Shown here in pieces: positions 14,913 to 21,809 of a stretch of DNA of 24,004 nucleotides. Within the stretch, counting starts at the first letter, position 1. Each line of letters starts with the position of its first letter. The notes beneath the pieces are model-generated. The model searched no databases. It was not told the origin of the DNA and saw nothing but the letters and a program-made list of their open reading frames with translations. Origin of the DNA: a virus; IMG/VR virus record IMGVR_UViG_3300018025_000024, positions 1 to 24,004 of that record; one strand, given 5' to 3'. The translations under genes were made by a program, and so were the position numbers.

Positions 14913-15487
14913 GGTCGCGTCGGCCATGGCTTTATCGTGCGCCGCGCGCTCGGCGTCGACCAATTGCTTCGCCGCGTCGTGATATTCGGCCAAGTCCTCG
15001 AGCGACCACTCTTCTTCGATCTCTCGAAGCGTGGCCGCACCTCGGATGATAGGGAGCCAGACTACGAGGTCGGCGCGGACGGGGGTGTCGTCATCGCCGC
15101 CATCGCCTTCTTCTGGAGGTCTTCGATTGCGGCTGGGTTTATCCCCAGCTCGGACAAAAAACTGCCGAACGAGACCTCCAAGCAGGCCCAGAGCCAACGG
15201 ATCATCGTGCCGTATTTCCCAGCGAAGAACTCATCGAAGACCTTGCCGAGCTCGTACGTGTGAACCCCGCCGTCCTCGGAATAGTCGGTCGACGCCGCGA
15301 AGGTGTCGCAAAGGAAGTCCACGTCCGCATCCGTGAGCGCCACCATGGCCGCCGCGAAGGATTCCCCCGCGAAGCCGGAGCCGACGACCTTGGTCAATCG
15401 GGTAAGCACCCGGCGGCCTTCCTTGGCGCCGAGCTGACGGATGGTGAACGTGACGCCGTCGATCTCTTTCTGTACGCTTTTCCTCAT
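14907..15487 (-). CDS. Tail assembly chaperone, -1 frameshift extended form
   Basis: The long form is made when ribosomes slip back one base on T-TTT-TTG (15161 to 15155) in the short chaperone gene. It has 111 residues of the short frame, then 82 from the -1 frame, about 193 in all. The extension begins VRAGDKPSRNRRPPEEGDGG (a flexible linker) and continues with VVWLPIIRGAATLREIEEEWSLEDLAEYHDAA. The W-S-L-E-D-L-A-EY segment is typical of gpGT-type extensions that bind the tape measure protein. The extension frame is open from the slip site to TAA at 14907 and has no good start of its own, so frameshifting is the natural explanation. Confidence 0.8.
15062..15487 (-). CDS. Tail assembly chaperone, short form
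   Basis: 141 residues, read without frameshift. Sequence such as VTFTIRQLGAKEGRRVLTRLTKVVG, the region VDFLCDTFAASTDYSED and FDEFFAGKYGTMIRWLWACLEVSFGSFL resemble tail chaperones of contractile phages (gpG-like). With the extended form it should coat the tape measure protein during tail assembly. It begins one base after the small upstream gene (TAGTATG). Its last 30 codons overlap the extension frame, the usual pattern for this gene pair. Confidence 0.82.
   Translation of the reverse strand: MRKSVQKEIDGVTFTIRQLGAKEGRRVLTRLTKVVGSGFAGESFAAAMVALTDADVDFLCDTFAASTDYSEDGGVHTYELGKVFDEFFAGKYGTMIRWLWACLEVSFGSFLSELGINPAAIEDLQKKAMAAMTTPPSAPTS
15155..15161 (-). other. Programmed -1 frameshift site T-TTT-TTG
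   Basis: A canonical X-XXY-YYZ heptamer in the correct phase of the short chaperone frame (codons TTT at 15160-15158 and TTG at 15157-15155). After slippage the next codon is GTC and the -1 frame stays open for 82 codons. Confidence 0.82.
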
Positions 15488-15488
15488 A

Positions 15489-15638
15489 CTACCAGGAGAC
15501 GGTCACGGCCGCCGACGGCGCGCGCCCCCGGACCGCGAGATCGATCTCGACGGTGACGTTCTCGTGCTTGTACACGACTACCGACGACGCCGGGGCCCGG
15601 CCGAGCAGGTGCAAGGCTAGGAGCGCGACGGTGGCCAT
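15489..15638 (-). CDS. Small hypothetical protein between tube and chaperone genes
   Basis: 49 residues (MATVALLALHLLGRAPASSV, then VVYKHENVTVEIDLAVRGRAP). It has a short hydrophobic start and a beta-like body, possibly a tail tube or chaperone accessory. The ATG at 15638 is preferred to a longer frame because it follows the tube stop by one base (TAACATG), and its own stop is one base before the chaperone start. No family recognised. Confidence 0.55.
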   Translation of the reverse strand: MATVALLALHLLGRAPASSVVVYKHENVTVEIDLAVRGRAPSAAVTVSW

Positions 15639-15639
15639 G

Positions 15640-16077
15640 TTAGCCTGCGGCATCGAACCTATCGAGGTCTGCTGCGAACAGCGTCCATTCACGCGGCGTG
15701 GTCTTCGAGGACAGATTCACAACGGGCGGCTTCTGGATAAAGCAATGCGCGGCCGTGTAAACCGTCGTGCCCGACCGACGCGACCGGACCAACATCGGCC
15801 CGATGCCAGCACCGTTCGTCGCCGCAGCCTTGTCCAGGTTGTTCAGCGCGGTCAGGAAGGTATTCCCCGACGAGGTCTGCATGAGCTTCAGCTTGATCAC
15901 GGCCGTCGAATTATTGGTCCGGGCGCGGGCGACCTCGCCATCGGCACCAACTTCGGTCGTGAAGTCGTCGGCAGCCTGTTCGATCGAAAGGAAGTCTTCC
16001 TCCTCGAGACCGGAATCGATGAGGATGCCCATGAAGACCATGGTGTAATCCGCCGAATTGTAGTTCTGTAAGGCCAT
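15640..16077 (-). CDS. Tail tube protein, DUF3277 type
   Basis: 145 residues. Stacked rings of this protein form the inner tube. The segment FTTEVGADGEVARARTNNSTAVIKLKLMQTSSGNTFLTALNNLDKAA matches the DUF3277 pattern (VGADGEVxRxxxN, then TLxLxQTSxxNxxLxAL), and the end FIQKPPVVNLSSKTTPREWTLFAADLDRFDAAG fits too. Complete length. It is downstream of the sheath gene, as usual. AGGA lies nine bases before the ATG. Confidence 0.88.
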   Translation of the reverse strand: MALQNYNSADYTMVFMGILIDSGLEEEDFLSIEQAADDFTTEVGADGEVARARTNNSTAVIKLKLMQTSSGNTFLTALNNLDKAAATNGAGIGPMLVRSRRSGTTVYTAAHCFIQKPPVVNLSSKTTPREWTLFAADLDRFDAAG

Positions 16078-16096
16078 GTCGGAATATCCTGCGGGG

Positions 16097-17494
16097 TTAC
16101 GAGGTCAACTGAACGGCCAAGGAGGCGTAGACGATGGCGCCTGCGAGCTGGGCATTGATGAAGGCGTACCCGGCCGGGATGGTCCGAGCCGCACGGGCCG
16201 TCGCGGGAAGCTGGGAGACCGACGGAAGGGTGATGACCGGGGCCGGCGAGGTCGCCAAGAAGCCGGAGTCCTGGAACTGCGTAATGACGCCATTGAAGAC
16301 CGCGCGGTACATGTCCATACCCGCGTCGGTGAACGGCACCTTCTTGTTGCCGAGCTGCATCGCGAAGGCCTGGATTTGCAGGGTGTTCACGCACGCGTCG
16401 GTCCCGCGGATGATATCGATCCATTCGCCGTTGGGCACATTGCCGAACTGCGTGACCGAAACACCTGCGATGGCCGTGTAGACCGAACCGTTCTTGGCGT
16501 TGATGTTGGCGACCTGACCAACCGTCAGGGTATCCGTGGGTACGCCGACGAGCGTCTTGTACGCCCATTGTTCGGAGCCCGCAACGGTCGGGAAGAGGTT
16601 ACCCATCCAAGCAGCGCCCGTGTACGCCAGCAAAGACGTGTGCGCGTGGATACCGGGTGACCGCGCATAGTTCAGGTTCTTGGTGTGGTAAAACGCACTG
16701 GTCGTATCCGACGTCGGTGCGGCGACATTGATGTCGTCCGAGTTATTCCAGACGAAGATACTGCCGGCGTTTCCTGCGGCATTCGCTTCGGTCCAAGCCG
16801 CCGCGGCAGCAATTTCGGCCGCGGACTGCGAATCGAGCGCCAACCCATACCAAGCCGGGTCGAAGGCGTAGATCGCGGCGAGGTCCGTCGCTGTATTCGT
16901 CGAAGAGCCGAGCGTGCCGTCGACCGTCGTATCGGCGAAAGTCGTGTGCGCGCGGTCGAACTGGATGTCGATGAGCTTGCCTGCTGTAGCCGCAGTGATC
17001 GTGATGACCGCACCCACGTGTGCAGCGGTGTGCGTCGACCCAATGGCCGTCAGAGTCGCATTGATGGCCGTCGTGAGCGAAGCCGCATCCGTTGCCGGGA
17101 CGCCCGTAGAGGCCATGCCGGGAACGCCCGAGACGCCGGGACCCGTGATCGTGAAGGAGGCCGCGCCGGGGAGGCGCAGCCCGATAACGTAGATGTCGGT
17201 GGCCGACGTCGACGTGCAGGTGATTTGCAAGGTCTGGGTGTTCGGGTGCTGGCGCCGACCGATCTTCCACTTGGGCACGCACGGCGATTGCGAAGCAACC
17301 ACTTCGGCCATGAGGTAAGCCGCATCGGTCGTCTTGAACCCGTCCGAGACCATCCCCGCGAGAGTAGAATACTCACGCACGAGGTCGGTGTAGTAGGTGT
17401 GGTAAGCTACCAGAAGGGGCTCACCGAAGCCAGCGGCCGACGGATTTGCCGATGAAATCGACGCCGAAACGTTCAGAACCGAGGAAAGGGGCAT
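16097..17494 (-). CDS. Tail sheath protein, DUF3383 type
   Basis: 465 residues. This is the contractile outer tube. The N-terminus (LSSVLNVSASISSANPSAAGFGEPLLV), the aspartate and tyrosine patterns (FDPAWYGLALDS, SIFVWNNSDD, TSAFYHTKNLNYARSPG) and the C-terminal handshake region (VSVTQFGNVPNGEWIDIIRGTDACVNTLQIQAFAMQLGN) fit the DUF3383 sheath family. A beta insertion near residues 85-205 is rich in Thr, Ala and Gly and probably forms a surface domain. GGAG lies eight bases before the ATG, with a CGCTAACAT box just upstream. Neighbours are the tube gene downstream and unknown tail genes upstream. Confidence 0.88.
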   Translation of the reverse strand: MPLSSVLNVSASISSANPSAAGFGEPLLVAYHTYYTDLVREYSTLAGMVSDGFKTTDAAYLMAEVVASQSPCVPKWKIGRRQHPNTQTLQITCTSTSATDIYVIGLRLPGAASFTITGPGVSGVPGMASTGVPATDAASLTTAINATLTAIGSTHTAAHVGAVITITAATAGKLIDIQFDRAHTTFADTTVDGTLGSSTNTATDLAAIYAFDPAWYGLALDSQSAAEIAAAAAWTEANAAGNAGSIFVWNNSDDINVAAPTSDTTSAFYHTKNLNYARSPGIHAHTSLLAYTGAAWMGNLFPTVAGSEQWAYKTLVGVPTDTLTVGQVANINAKNGSVYTAIAGVSVTQFGNVPNGEWIDIIRGTDACVNTLQIQAFAMQLGNKKVPFTDAGMDMYRAVFNGVITQFQDSGFLATSPAPVITLPSVSQLPATARAARTIPAGYAFINAQLAGAIVYASLAVQLTS

Positions 17495-17512
17495 CGAGAA
17501 ATCTCCGTCGAT

Positions 17513-17521
17513 ATGTTAGCG
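17513..17521 (-). promoter_or_regulatory. CGCTAACAT box before the sheath gene
   Basis: Variant of the recurring box on the - strand in the 30-base gap before the sheath gene. Its TAACAT is 18 bases from the ATG, and a GGAG ribosome-binding site lies between, so any transcript from it would have a very short leader. Sheath and tube are needed in large amounts, which would justify a separate promoter. Confidence 0.35.
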
Positions 17522-17524
17522 GGG

Positions 17525-17944
17525 CTAAGACCCGCAGATTCGCCAAATCTCTTCGGCAAGGCCCCGCTGTAGCATCGTCCAGGGAAGCTTCGTCCCGTAG
17601 GCTACGAACGTGCCGTTGGCCGTCTTCGAGTACGTGATCGTCGTGCCCGTAGCGTCGGCGGATATGCGCCAATGGCTGTAGGTCGACGTGCCGACGAAGC
17701 GGAAAATCTGCTCGGCGAGTTCCCGCGCATGCGCCACGGGGATGACGGGATTGGTCGAGTCGAAGAGCGAATAGGGCGCCGCAGAAGTCGCCGAGTACCA
17801 GATCGTCACACCCGGCGTAGAGCATTCGACCTGGAAATGCGCTTGATTCGACGTGCCCCCAGAGCCCTCGATGATGTTGGTCGGGGTCGCCGTAGTCGTC
17901 ACGACCCCCGAAGCGGCCGAAGTTCCTAGGGATTTGTTGGCCAT
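17525..17944 (-). CDS. Unknown tail or neck protein
   Basis: 139 residues: a Thr/Ala/Gly-rich start (GTSAASGVVTTTATPTNIIEGSGG), beta segments (HFQVECSTPGVTIWYSATS, WRISADATGTTITYSKTANGTFVAYG) and two short helices (HARELAEQIFRFVG, MLQRGLAEEIWRICGS) that resemble each other. No family recognised. Located between capsid and sheath genes, where neck and tail completion proteins usually are, it may be one of these, but that is only position. Coupled to its upstream gene (TAACATG). Confidence 0.7.
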   Translation of the reverse strand: MANKSLGTSAASGVVTTTATPTNIIEGSGGTSNQAHFQVECSTPGVTIWYSATSAAPYSLFDSTNPVIPVAHARELAEQIFRFVGTSTYSHWRISADATGTTITYSKTANGTFVAYGTKLPWTMLQRGLAEEIWRICGS

Positions 17945-17945
17945 G

Positions 17946-18377
17946 TTACTGGGCCGATACGGTCAAATTGCCTGCGGTGAAATCAGGTGTGTCTGTTGCG
18001 GCGAAGGAAACCGACGCGATCGGACCGTAAAGCCAGAGGTTGCCGGCCGAAGCCGCATCGTAGAGCCCCCAACCGACGACCGTAATCGAGGCCGAGTTCC
18101 CCATCGCGGCCATGATGACGTTGACGCCGTTCGCGATGGTCGACACCCCGGCCGCTACCGACGGTGCCCCGAAGTTCGTCGTGTTCGGCACGATGGCCAG
18201 GCGCGCGTAGGTCGGCGCCGCTGCCGCGGTGACCTCGGTGCCGGCCGCGCCGTTGCCGGGGGCGGTCGTGAACAGCGCGAGGTAGAAGTTCGCCGGAACG
18301 GCCGGGAAAGTCGTGCCTCGGAAGTAATTCAGCAACGCCGCCTGCGCGTAGGTCGAGAGACCGGAGGTTGTAGCCAT
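17946..18377 (-). CDS. Phage fibre-like/decoration beta protein, paralogue of the gene at 21810
   Basis: 143 residues. Start STYAQAALLNYFRGTTFPAVPANFYLALFTTAPGNGAAGTE, then YARL, ANGVNVIMAAMGNSASITVVGWGLYDAASAGNLWLYGPI and DTPDFTAGNLTVS. This pattern (NFYLALFTTAP, GTE, GxGxYDxAxxGNLxxYG, DTPxFxxG) defines a common small phage family usually labelled tail fibre protein; its exact virion location is unknown. The same pattern recurs in the rightward gene at 21810. The ATG lies six bases after TATAAT and just after the capsid terminator, so this gene probably starts a new transcript. Confidence 0.75.
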   Translation of the reverse strand: MATTSGLSTYAQAALLNYFRGTTFPAVPANFYLALFTTAPGNGAAGTEVTAAAAPTYARLAIVPNTTNFGAPSVAAGVSTIANGVNVIMAAMGNSASITVVGWGLYDAASAGNLWLYGPIASVSFAATDTPDFTAGNLTVSAQ

Positions 18378-18383
18378 TGCGTT

Positions 18384-18392
18384 ATTATAGCG
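18384..18392 (-). promoter_or_regulatory. CGCTATAAT promoter box for the tail genes
   Basis: A consensus TATAAT on the - strand (18389 to 18384), six bases (AACGCA) before the ATG at 18377, immediately downstream of the capsid-gene terminator. No -35 match is visible. It probably starts the tail transcript as a leaderless message. Confidence 0.65.
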
Positions 18393-18393
18393 G

Positions 18394-18426
18394 AAAACCC
18401 CGGCTACCTTTCGGCCACCGGGGTTT
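18394..18426 (-). terminator. Rho-independent terminator after the capsid gene
   Basis: On the - strand AAACCCCGG pairs with CCGGGGTTT across a middle that itself folds on a GAAA tetraloop, followed by four T. The stem ends AAAACCCC/GGGGTTT, so it could also work in the + direction. It separates the head operon from the tail genes. Confidence 0.85.
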
Positions 18427-18449
18427 ACTTATTTTCCGTTCACTTGTCG

Positions 18450-19571
18450 TTAGCCCGCAGCGCCATCCCACCGAACGAAGGCGCCGGGGTACGAAACTCG
18501 CAGGCCGCCGATCCTCATGTGGCAGGGGACCTTGACCACGTAATTCACCAACTGCGGGGGGAGCTGCTCGAACTCCAAGGGGATAACGAGCTGCGCGTTC
18601 TCTTCGTTGCGCTCGAACGCCAGGATGGAGGGGCCGATGGTCGATCCGTCCTGCTTGTAGCCCGCGGTCTCGAGCATGTTCGAGAAGAACACGTTCTTGA
18701 TGAAAGGCGAGATACCGACCATGTAGTTCAACAGCGTGTCGCTCGTGAAAGTCAACGACCGGGGCTGCTGAGCGAGCACGGCCCACAAGGACAGCGGGAA
18801 GACTACGGTGTCGGGGCGGTGGATACCCTTGGTCGTCACGAAGATCGCGTTCTGCATCGCGGTCCAATCCGCCATAATCGCCGAAAGCGGCGTGTTCGGA
18901 TTGGTCCAGTTATTCGTACCCACCTGGATGTTCAGGTTCGGGAAGTTCGTGAGGCCGTAGGCGGCCAGCGGGTCGGTCGCGCCCGAGGGGGTCTTCTGGA
19001 GCGCGGCGAGAACCGGCGCGTACTTCAAGGACTGCGAACCGCCACCGGGGATCGAACGGACGCCGAAGTAGGCGATCTGCTCGACAGCGTTCTCGATGGC
19101 GCGGCGGGCCGAGAGAGCTTTGGTCGTCTCGAGGGGAATCCCGGTGAGGCGCGAGCGGCGCACATCCTGGGTCGAGTACTGGTAGGACGTTCCGAGCGAG
19201 AAGAGGCGGCTCGAAAACTCCTGGGTCACGACTTCGGGGGTCGGCATGTCGGCCGCGTAGTCGTCGATGACCTTGGCCGCCGTGTTGAAGTTCCTCTGTT
19301 GCCAGGCGTAGAGCTCGGCACCGGGATCGACCGACGTCATGATCGGGATGATCTTGCGCGCGGTGAGCTCAGGGAACTTGACGTCGTAGGTGCGGGCCAG
19401 GACTTCCGTGAGCGACCGCATGATGAAGGCGGTGCCCGCGGCGTCGACGCGGTTCGCGTCTTCTGGCCGGGCCTCGAGACCGCGGAGGGCTGCCTCCGTG
19501 ATCACGTCGGCCATATCGCAACGCTGGCCAGCGTTACCGGGCAGCTCCGGCGAGATGAATTCGAGACCCAT
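18450..19571 (-). CDS. Major capsid protein, DUF2184 type (HK97 fold expected)
   Basis: 373 residues. It forms the head shell. The segments ELTARKIIPIMTSVDPGAELYAWQQRNFNTAAKVIDDYAADMP, FSSRLFSLGTSYQYSTQDVRRSRLTGIPLETTKALSARRAIENAVEQIAYFG and the late VVFPLSLWAVLAQQPRSLTFTSDTLLNYM and LVIPLEFEQLPPQLVNYVVKVPCHMRIGGLRVSYPGAFVRWDG are those of DUF2184 capsids. It follows the cement gene by one base (TAACATG) with GGGAG eight bases upstream. A strong terminator follows its stop. It completes the protease, cement, capsid order of this phage group. Confidence 0.9.
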   Translation of the reverse strand: MGLEFISPELPGNAGQRCDMADVITEAALRGLEARPEDANRVDAAGTAFIMRSLTEVLARTYDVKFPELTARKIIPIMTSVDPGAELYAWQQRNFNTAAKVIDDYAADMPTPEVVTQEFSSRLFSLGTSYQYSTQDVRRSRLTGIPLETTKALSARRAIENAVEQIAYFGVRSIPGGGSQSLKYAPVLAALQKTPSGATDPLAAYGLTNFPNLNIQVGTNNWTNPNTPLSAIMADWTAMQNAIFVTTKGIHRPDTVVFPLSLWAVLAQQPRSLTFTSDTLLNYMVGISPFIKNVFFSNMLETAGYKQDGSTIGPSILAFERNEENAQLVIPLEFEQLPPQLVNYVVKVPCHMRIGGLRVSYPGAFVRWDGAAG

Positions 19572-19572
19572 G

Positions 19573-20136
19573 TTAGACGCTCCCTGGGATGTTGACGTCG
19601 AGAAGGATGTAGGGGCTCGTGTTTGCCTCGGCCTGACGACCGCGGAACACGTTGGGGCAAGTCACGATTTCGCTCCCTGCGGTGGTCTGAGCCGACTTCG
19701 ACGTGAACACACCCTGAAGGGCCGTGTTAGTCGAAGAGGCGTAGATGCCCGCGGGGGCTGCGAAGACCGGCTGCGCGCCATCACCGGCCCACGAGGCGTA
19801 GATGCGACCGCGCAGAAGCACGGGGACTGTCTCGCCAACCTGATAGGCCAGACCGCCGATGCCGTACGCGTTCACGCCGTAGGAGCCCGAAGACTCGCGA
19901 GCGCTCCGGAGTGTCGCGATCCCGAGGGTGCCGGCGGGGTAGGTGTCCGTCCCGGAGGCGACGGTAAGCTGCTGCGCCTGAAGGCCCGTCGAATCGACGA
20001 TGCACACGCAACCGGGATTGATAACGGATGAGGCCGTGAAGGACACGCTCTCATTGTAAGTGCTATCCGCGAGCTGACCCGGCTCTGCGTTGTCCGGGAA
20101 AAGATTCCAAGTCGTCTGACCAATCGAGAGAGTCAT
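19573..20136 (-). CDS. Capsid structural cement protein
   Basis: 187 residues. The start WNLFPDNAEPGQLADSTYNESVSFTASSVINPGCVCIVD and the later AYQVGETVPVLLRGRIYASWAG fit the cement family (Gp24-like): a beta protein that stabilises the shell at capsomer junctions. It lies between protease/scaffold and capsid genes, the usual place. The ATG immediately follows the protease stop (TAAATG), so translation is probably by re-initiation. Confidence 0.78.
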   Translation of the reverse strand: MTLSIGQTTWNLFPDNAEPGQLADSTYNESVSFTASSVINPGCVCIVDSTGLQAQQLTVASGTDTYPAGTLGIATLRSARESSGSYGVNAYGIGGLAYQVGETVPVLLRGRIYASWAGDGAQPVFAAPAGIYASSTNTALQGVFTSKSAQTTAGSEIVTCPNVFRGRQAEANTSPYILLDVNIPGSV

Positions 20137-21303
20137 TTACGCACCCACCGTCTGAGAGAGGTTGGCAAGCTGGCCGGACTTCAGTCCGCCGTTGAGCAAA
20201 GTACCGGGGGCGACCGCCACGAAAGTACCGGGGGACTGCCATTCCTTGGCCATGTCTGCCTGGAACTTCTCGCGGGCCGAGATGACCCTATTGGTCGAAG
20301 AATCCGTCCGGGTAACCGGCGCGACGAGCGGGGCAACCGCCGACGTCATCGAGGGGTGCGGGCCTTCCTTATACGTCGCCAGCGCAACGTCGAGGGATTG
20401 CTCCGTCAGGGAGTCGATGCGGTCCGCGAGGGCCGGCGTGCGCTTCGCAACGATGGCGCGCTTGACCGCGAGGGTCTTCAAACCCTGGGTCTCAACGCCG
20501 TTCGCCTTCGCTAGGGCAACAATTTCCGCACGCTCTTCGACCAGTGCGTCGAGACGTTCGGCGGGAACCTCCGCGGGGGTCGCGACGACCGCTTTAGCGG
20601 TGGCGAGCTCACCCTGTAGGACGGTGATTTGGGTTTTCAGGGGCTCGACGGCCGTCTTCAGAACCGCATTCTCGGCGACGAGGGAGTCGCACCGGGTTTG
20701 AAGGGCTTTGATCTCTTCAGGTGTCATGCTGTTGATATTGTAGTCCTCGACGATCTCATTATCTTCGGAGTCGAGACGCAAAGAACAGGATTCCCCGCCC
20801 CTAGGGCGTTCAGAACGGGGAAGTATGGCCACGTGGTTCCCGACGAGATTTCGCTGGACCCCATCGTATTTCTGGCCGTCGGGAGTCACGCCGGGGGTGG
20901 AATCGTAATCGACCCGATACCCGCAAGAGATATTGTGGAGGTCGCCCGAACGCACCCGAGAGATGGCGCCCGCGTCACGTATAAGGAGGTCGCCGACCAT
21001 GTTCTCGCCGTCCTGCCTCGGAGCGCCGGAAAGATGGCCGATGGCGTCGCGGCGCCAGGTGGTCGCATCGACGCGGCGCTCGGCGGGATGGGAAATCGTG
21101 ACCGGGACGTCGGCGAAGGAAGCGATGGCGTCGGCCCGGAAGACTTCCTCGGCCGGGCGATACTCGCGGCGAATCGACCCATCGGGATTGCGGTACGGAA
21201 AAATGCCCGTATGGGTCAGGACCGCGGGGACACGAATCGACCCGTCCGGAAGCTCCTTCACGCGCGAAGCATCGAGACGAACCTCGGAATATCGAATGGC
21301 CAC
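20137..21303 (-). CDS. Prohead protease (DUF2213 type) fused to a scaffold-like C-terminus
   Basis: 388 residues from the GTG at 21303. The protease half has MAIRYSEVRLDASRVKELPD, GIFPYRNPDGSIRREYRPAEEVF, a likely catalytic His in VPVTISHPAE (H72) and Ser in LHNISCGYRVDY (S126), then GNHVAILP (H157). After residue 193 comes a coiled coil (PEEIKALQTRCDSLVAENAVLK to LQGELATAKAV) and a flexible end, typical of a scaffold that is cleaved during maturation. A longer frame to 21504 exists, but the GTG lies five bases after CGCTAAAAT and starts the conserved domain. An internal ATG (20727, residue 193) could give a separate scaffold. Confidence 0.85.
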   Translation of the reverse strand: MAIRYSEVRLDASRVKELPDGSIRVPAVLTHTGIFPYRNPDGSIRREYRPAEEVFRADAIASFADVPVTISHPAERRVDATTWRRDAIGHLSGAPRQDGENMVGDLLIRDAGAISRVRSGDLHNISCGYRVDYDSTPGVTPDGQKYDGVQRNLVGNHVAILPRSERPRGGESCSLRLDSEDNEIVEDYNINSMTPEEIKALQTRCDSLVAENAVLKTAVEPLKTQITVLQGELATAKAVVATPAEVPAERLDALVEERAEIVALAKANGVETQGLKTLAVKRAIVAKRTPALADRIDSLTEQSLDVALATYKEGPHPSMTSAVAPLVAPVTRTDSSTNRVISAREKFQADMAKEWQSPGTFVAVAPGTLLNGGLKSGQLANLSQTVGA

Positions 21304-21334
21304 GGGAAATTTTAGCGCATCGCTACCATATAAC
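21304..21334. promoter_or_regulatory. Divergent promoter region with back-to-back CGCTAnnAT boxes
   Basis: 31 bases separate the protease GTG (21303, -) and the small + gene GTG (21335). CGCTAAAAT on the - strand (21309-21317) and CGCTACCAT on the + strand (21321-21329) stand back to back, three bases apart, each exactly five bases from its GTG. No Shine-Dalgarno is present on either side. Confidence 0.6.
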
Positions 21335-21511
21335 GTGGCGGATGTCCCCCTAGGCGTGTCGACGGCCGAGATAATCACGACGGGGAATGCTTTCATTTTC
21401 GTGGTCGATACCGCGAACATAGCCCCGCCGATTATCGTCCAAGACAACCCCGCCGACGATGAGCTCATCGCCGCCATGGGCGCCGAGACCGGCCTACTCA
21501 TCACGGACTAA
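21335..21511 (+). CDS. Small acidic protein, unknown function
   Basis: 58 residues from GTG: VADVPLGVSTAEIITTGNAF, then IFVVDTANIAPPIIVQ and an acidic end NPADDELIAAMGAETG. The GTG is five bases after TACCAT. Two short hydrophobic beta strands and an acidic C-terminus are visible; no family recognised. Its stop codon lies within the -10 box of the next gene. A longer frame upstream (from 20933) overlaps the protease gene and is rejected. Confidence 0.6.
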   Translation: MADVPLGVSTAEIITTGNAFIFVVDTANIAPPIIVQDNPADDELIAAMGAETGLLITD

Positions 21512-21514
21512 GAT
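21509..21514 (+). promoter_or_regulatory. -10 box TAAGAT, leaderless spacing
   Basis: TAAGAT overlaps the TAA stop of the preceding gene and ends six bases (CTCCCG) before the ATG at 21521. No -35 match seen. Confidence 0.4.
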
Positions 21515-21520
21515 CTCCCG

Positions 21521-21808
21521 ATGGCGACAATCCAGCTTGAGTGTCACGCGCGCGGCGTAGGCCACATTGCTCTGACCCCGGAGCCCGATGAAGAGCTCGC
21601 GATCCGAATCGCCCCGGTAACGCACGAGCTTCCGGAAGAACTGCGGAGTCAACTTCCCGCCGGTACGACGTGGGTATGGGCTATCGTTCAGGGTGACCGC
21701 GCGCTCGTCGGCGGACCCGCAGAATCCGTTACGGAAGCCGCCGCCCGCGGGGAAGTGGCCCTGAAAGTAATGACACGGCGGCAAATGGTCGCGGAAAAGG
21801 TAGGATAA
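21521..21808 (+). CDS. Small hypothetical protein
   Basis: 95 residues: MATIQLECHARGVGHIALTP, DEELAIRIAPVTHELPEELRSQLPAGTTWVWAIVQGDRALVG, then a helical end. Mixed alpha/beta and probably soluble. The ATG follows TAAGAT by six bases; one base (TAATATG) separates its stop from the next start. No family recognised. It may be a virion accessory gene, given the neighbours. Confidence 0.6.
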   Translation: MATIQLECHARGVGHIALTPEPDEELAIRIAPVTHELPEELRSQLPAGTTWVWAIVQGDRALVGGPAESVTEAAARGEVALKVMTRRQMVAEKVG

Positions 21809-21809
21809 T

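Noticed and set aside
13103-15049. 648-codon + strand open frame opposite the tape measure gene
   Set aside because: Antisense shadow of a GC-rich gene. Composition is Arg/Asp/Gly/Leu-rich with no domain, and the tape measure and chaperone calls on the other strand are strong.
14907-15197. Separate 96-residue gene starting at 15197
   Set aside because: The first 14 codons are a shadow of the chaperone frame. The T-TTT-TTG site explains the downstream part as a frameshift extension.
17853-19595. 580-codon + strand open frame opposite capsid and tail genes
   Set aside because: It crosses three well-supported - strand genes and a terminator, and has no recognisable motif.
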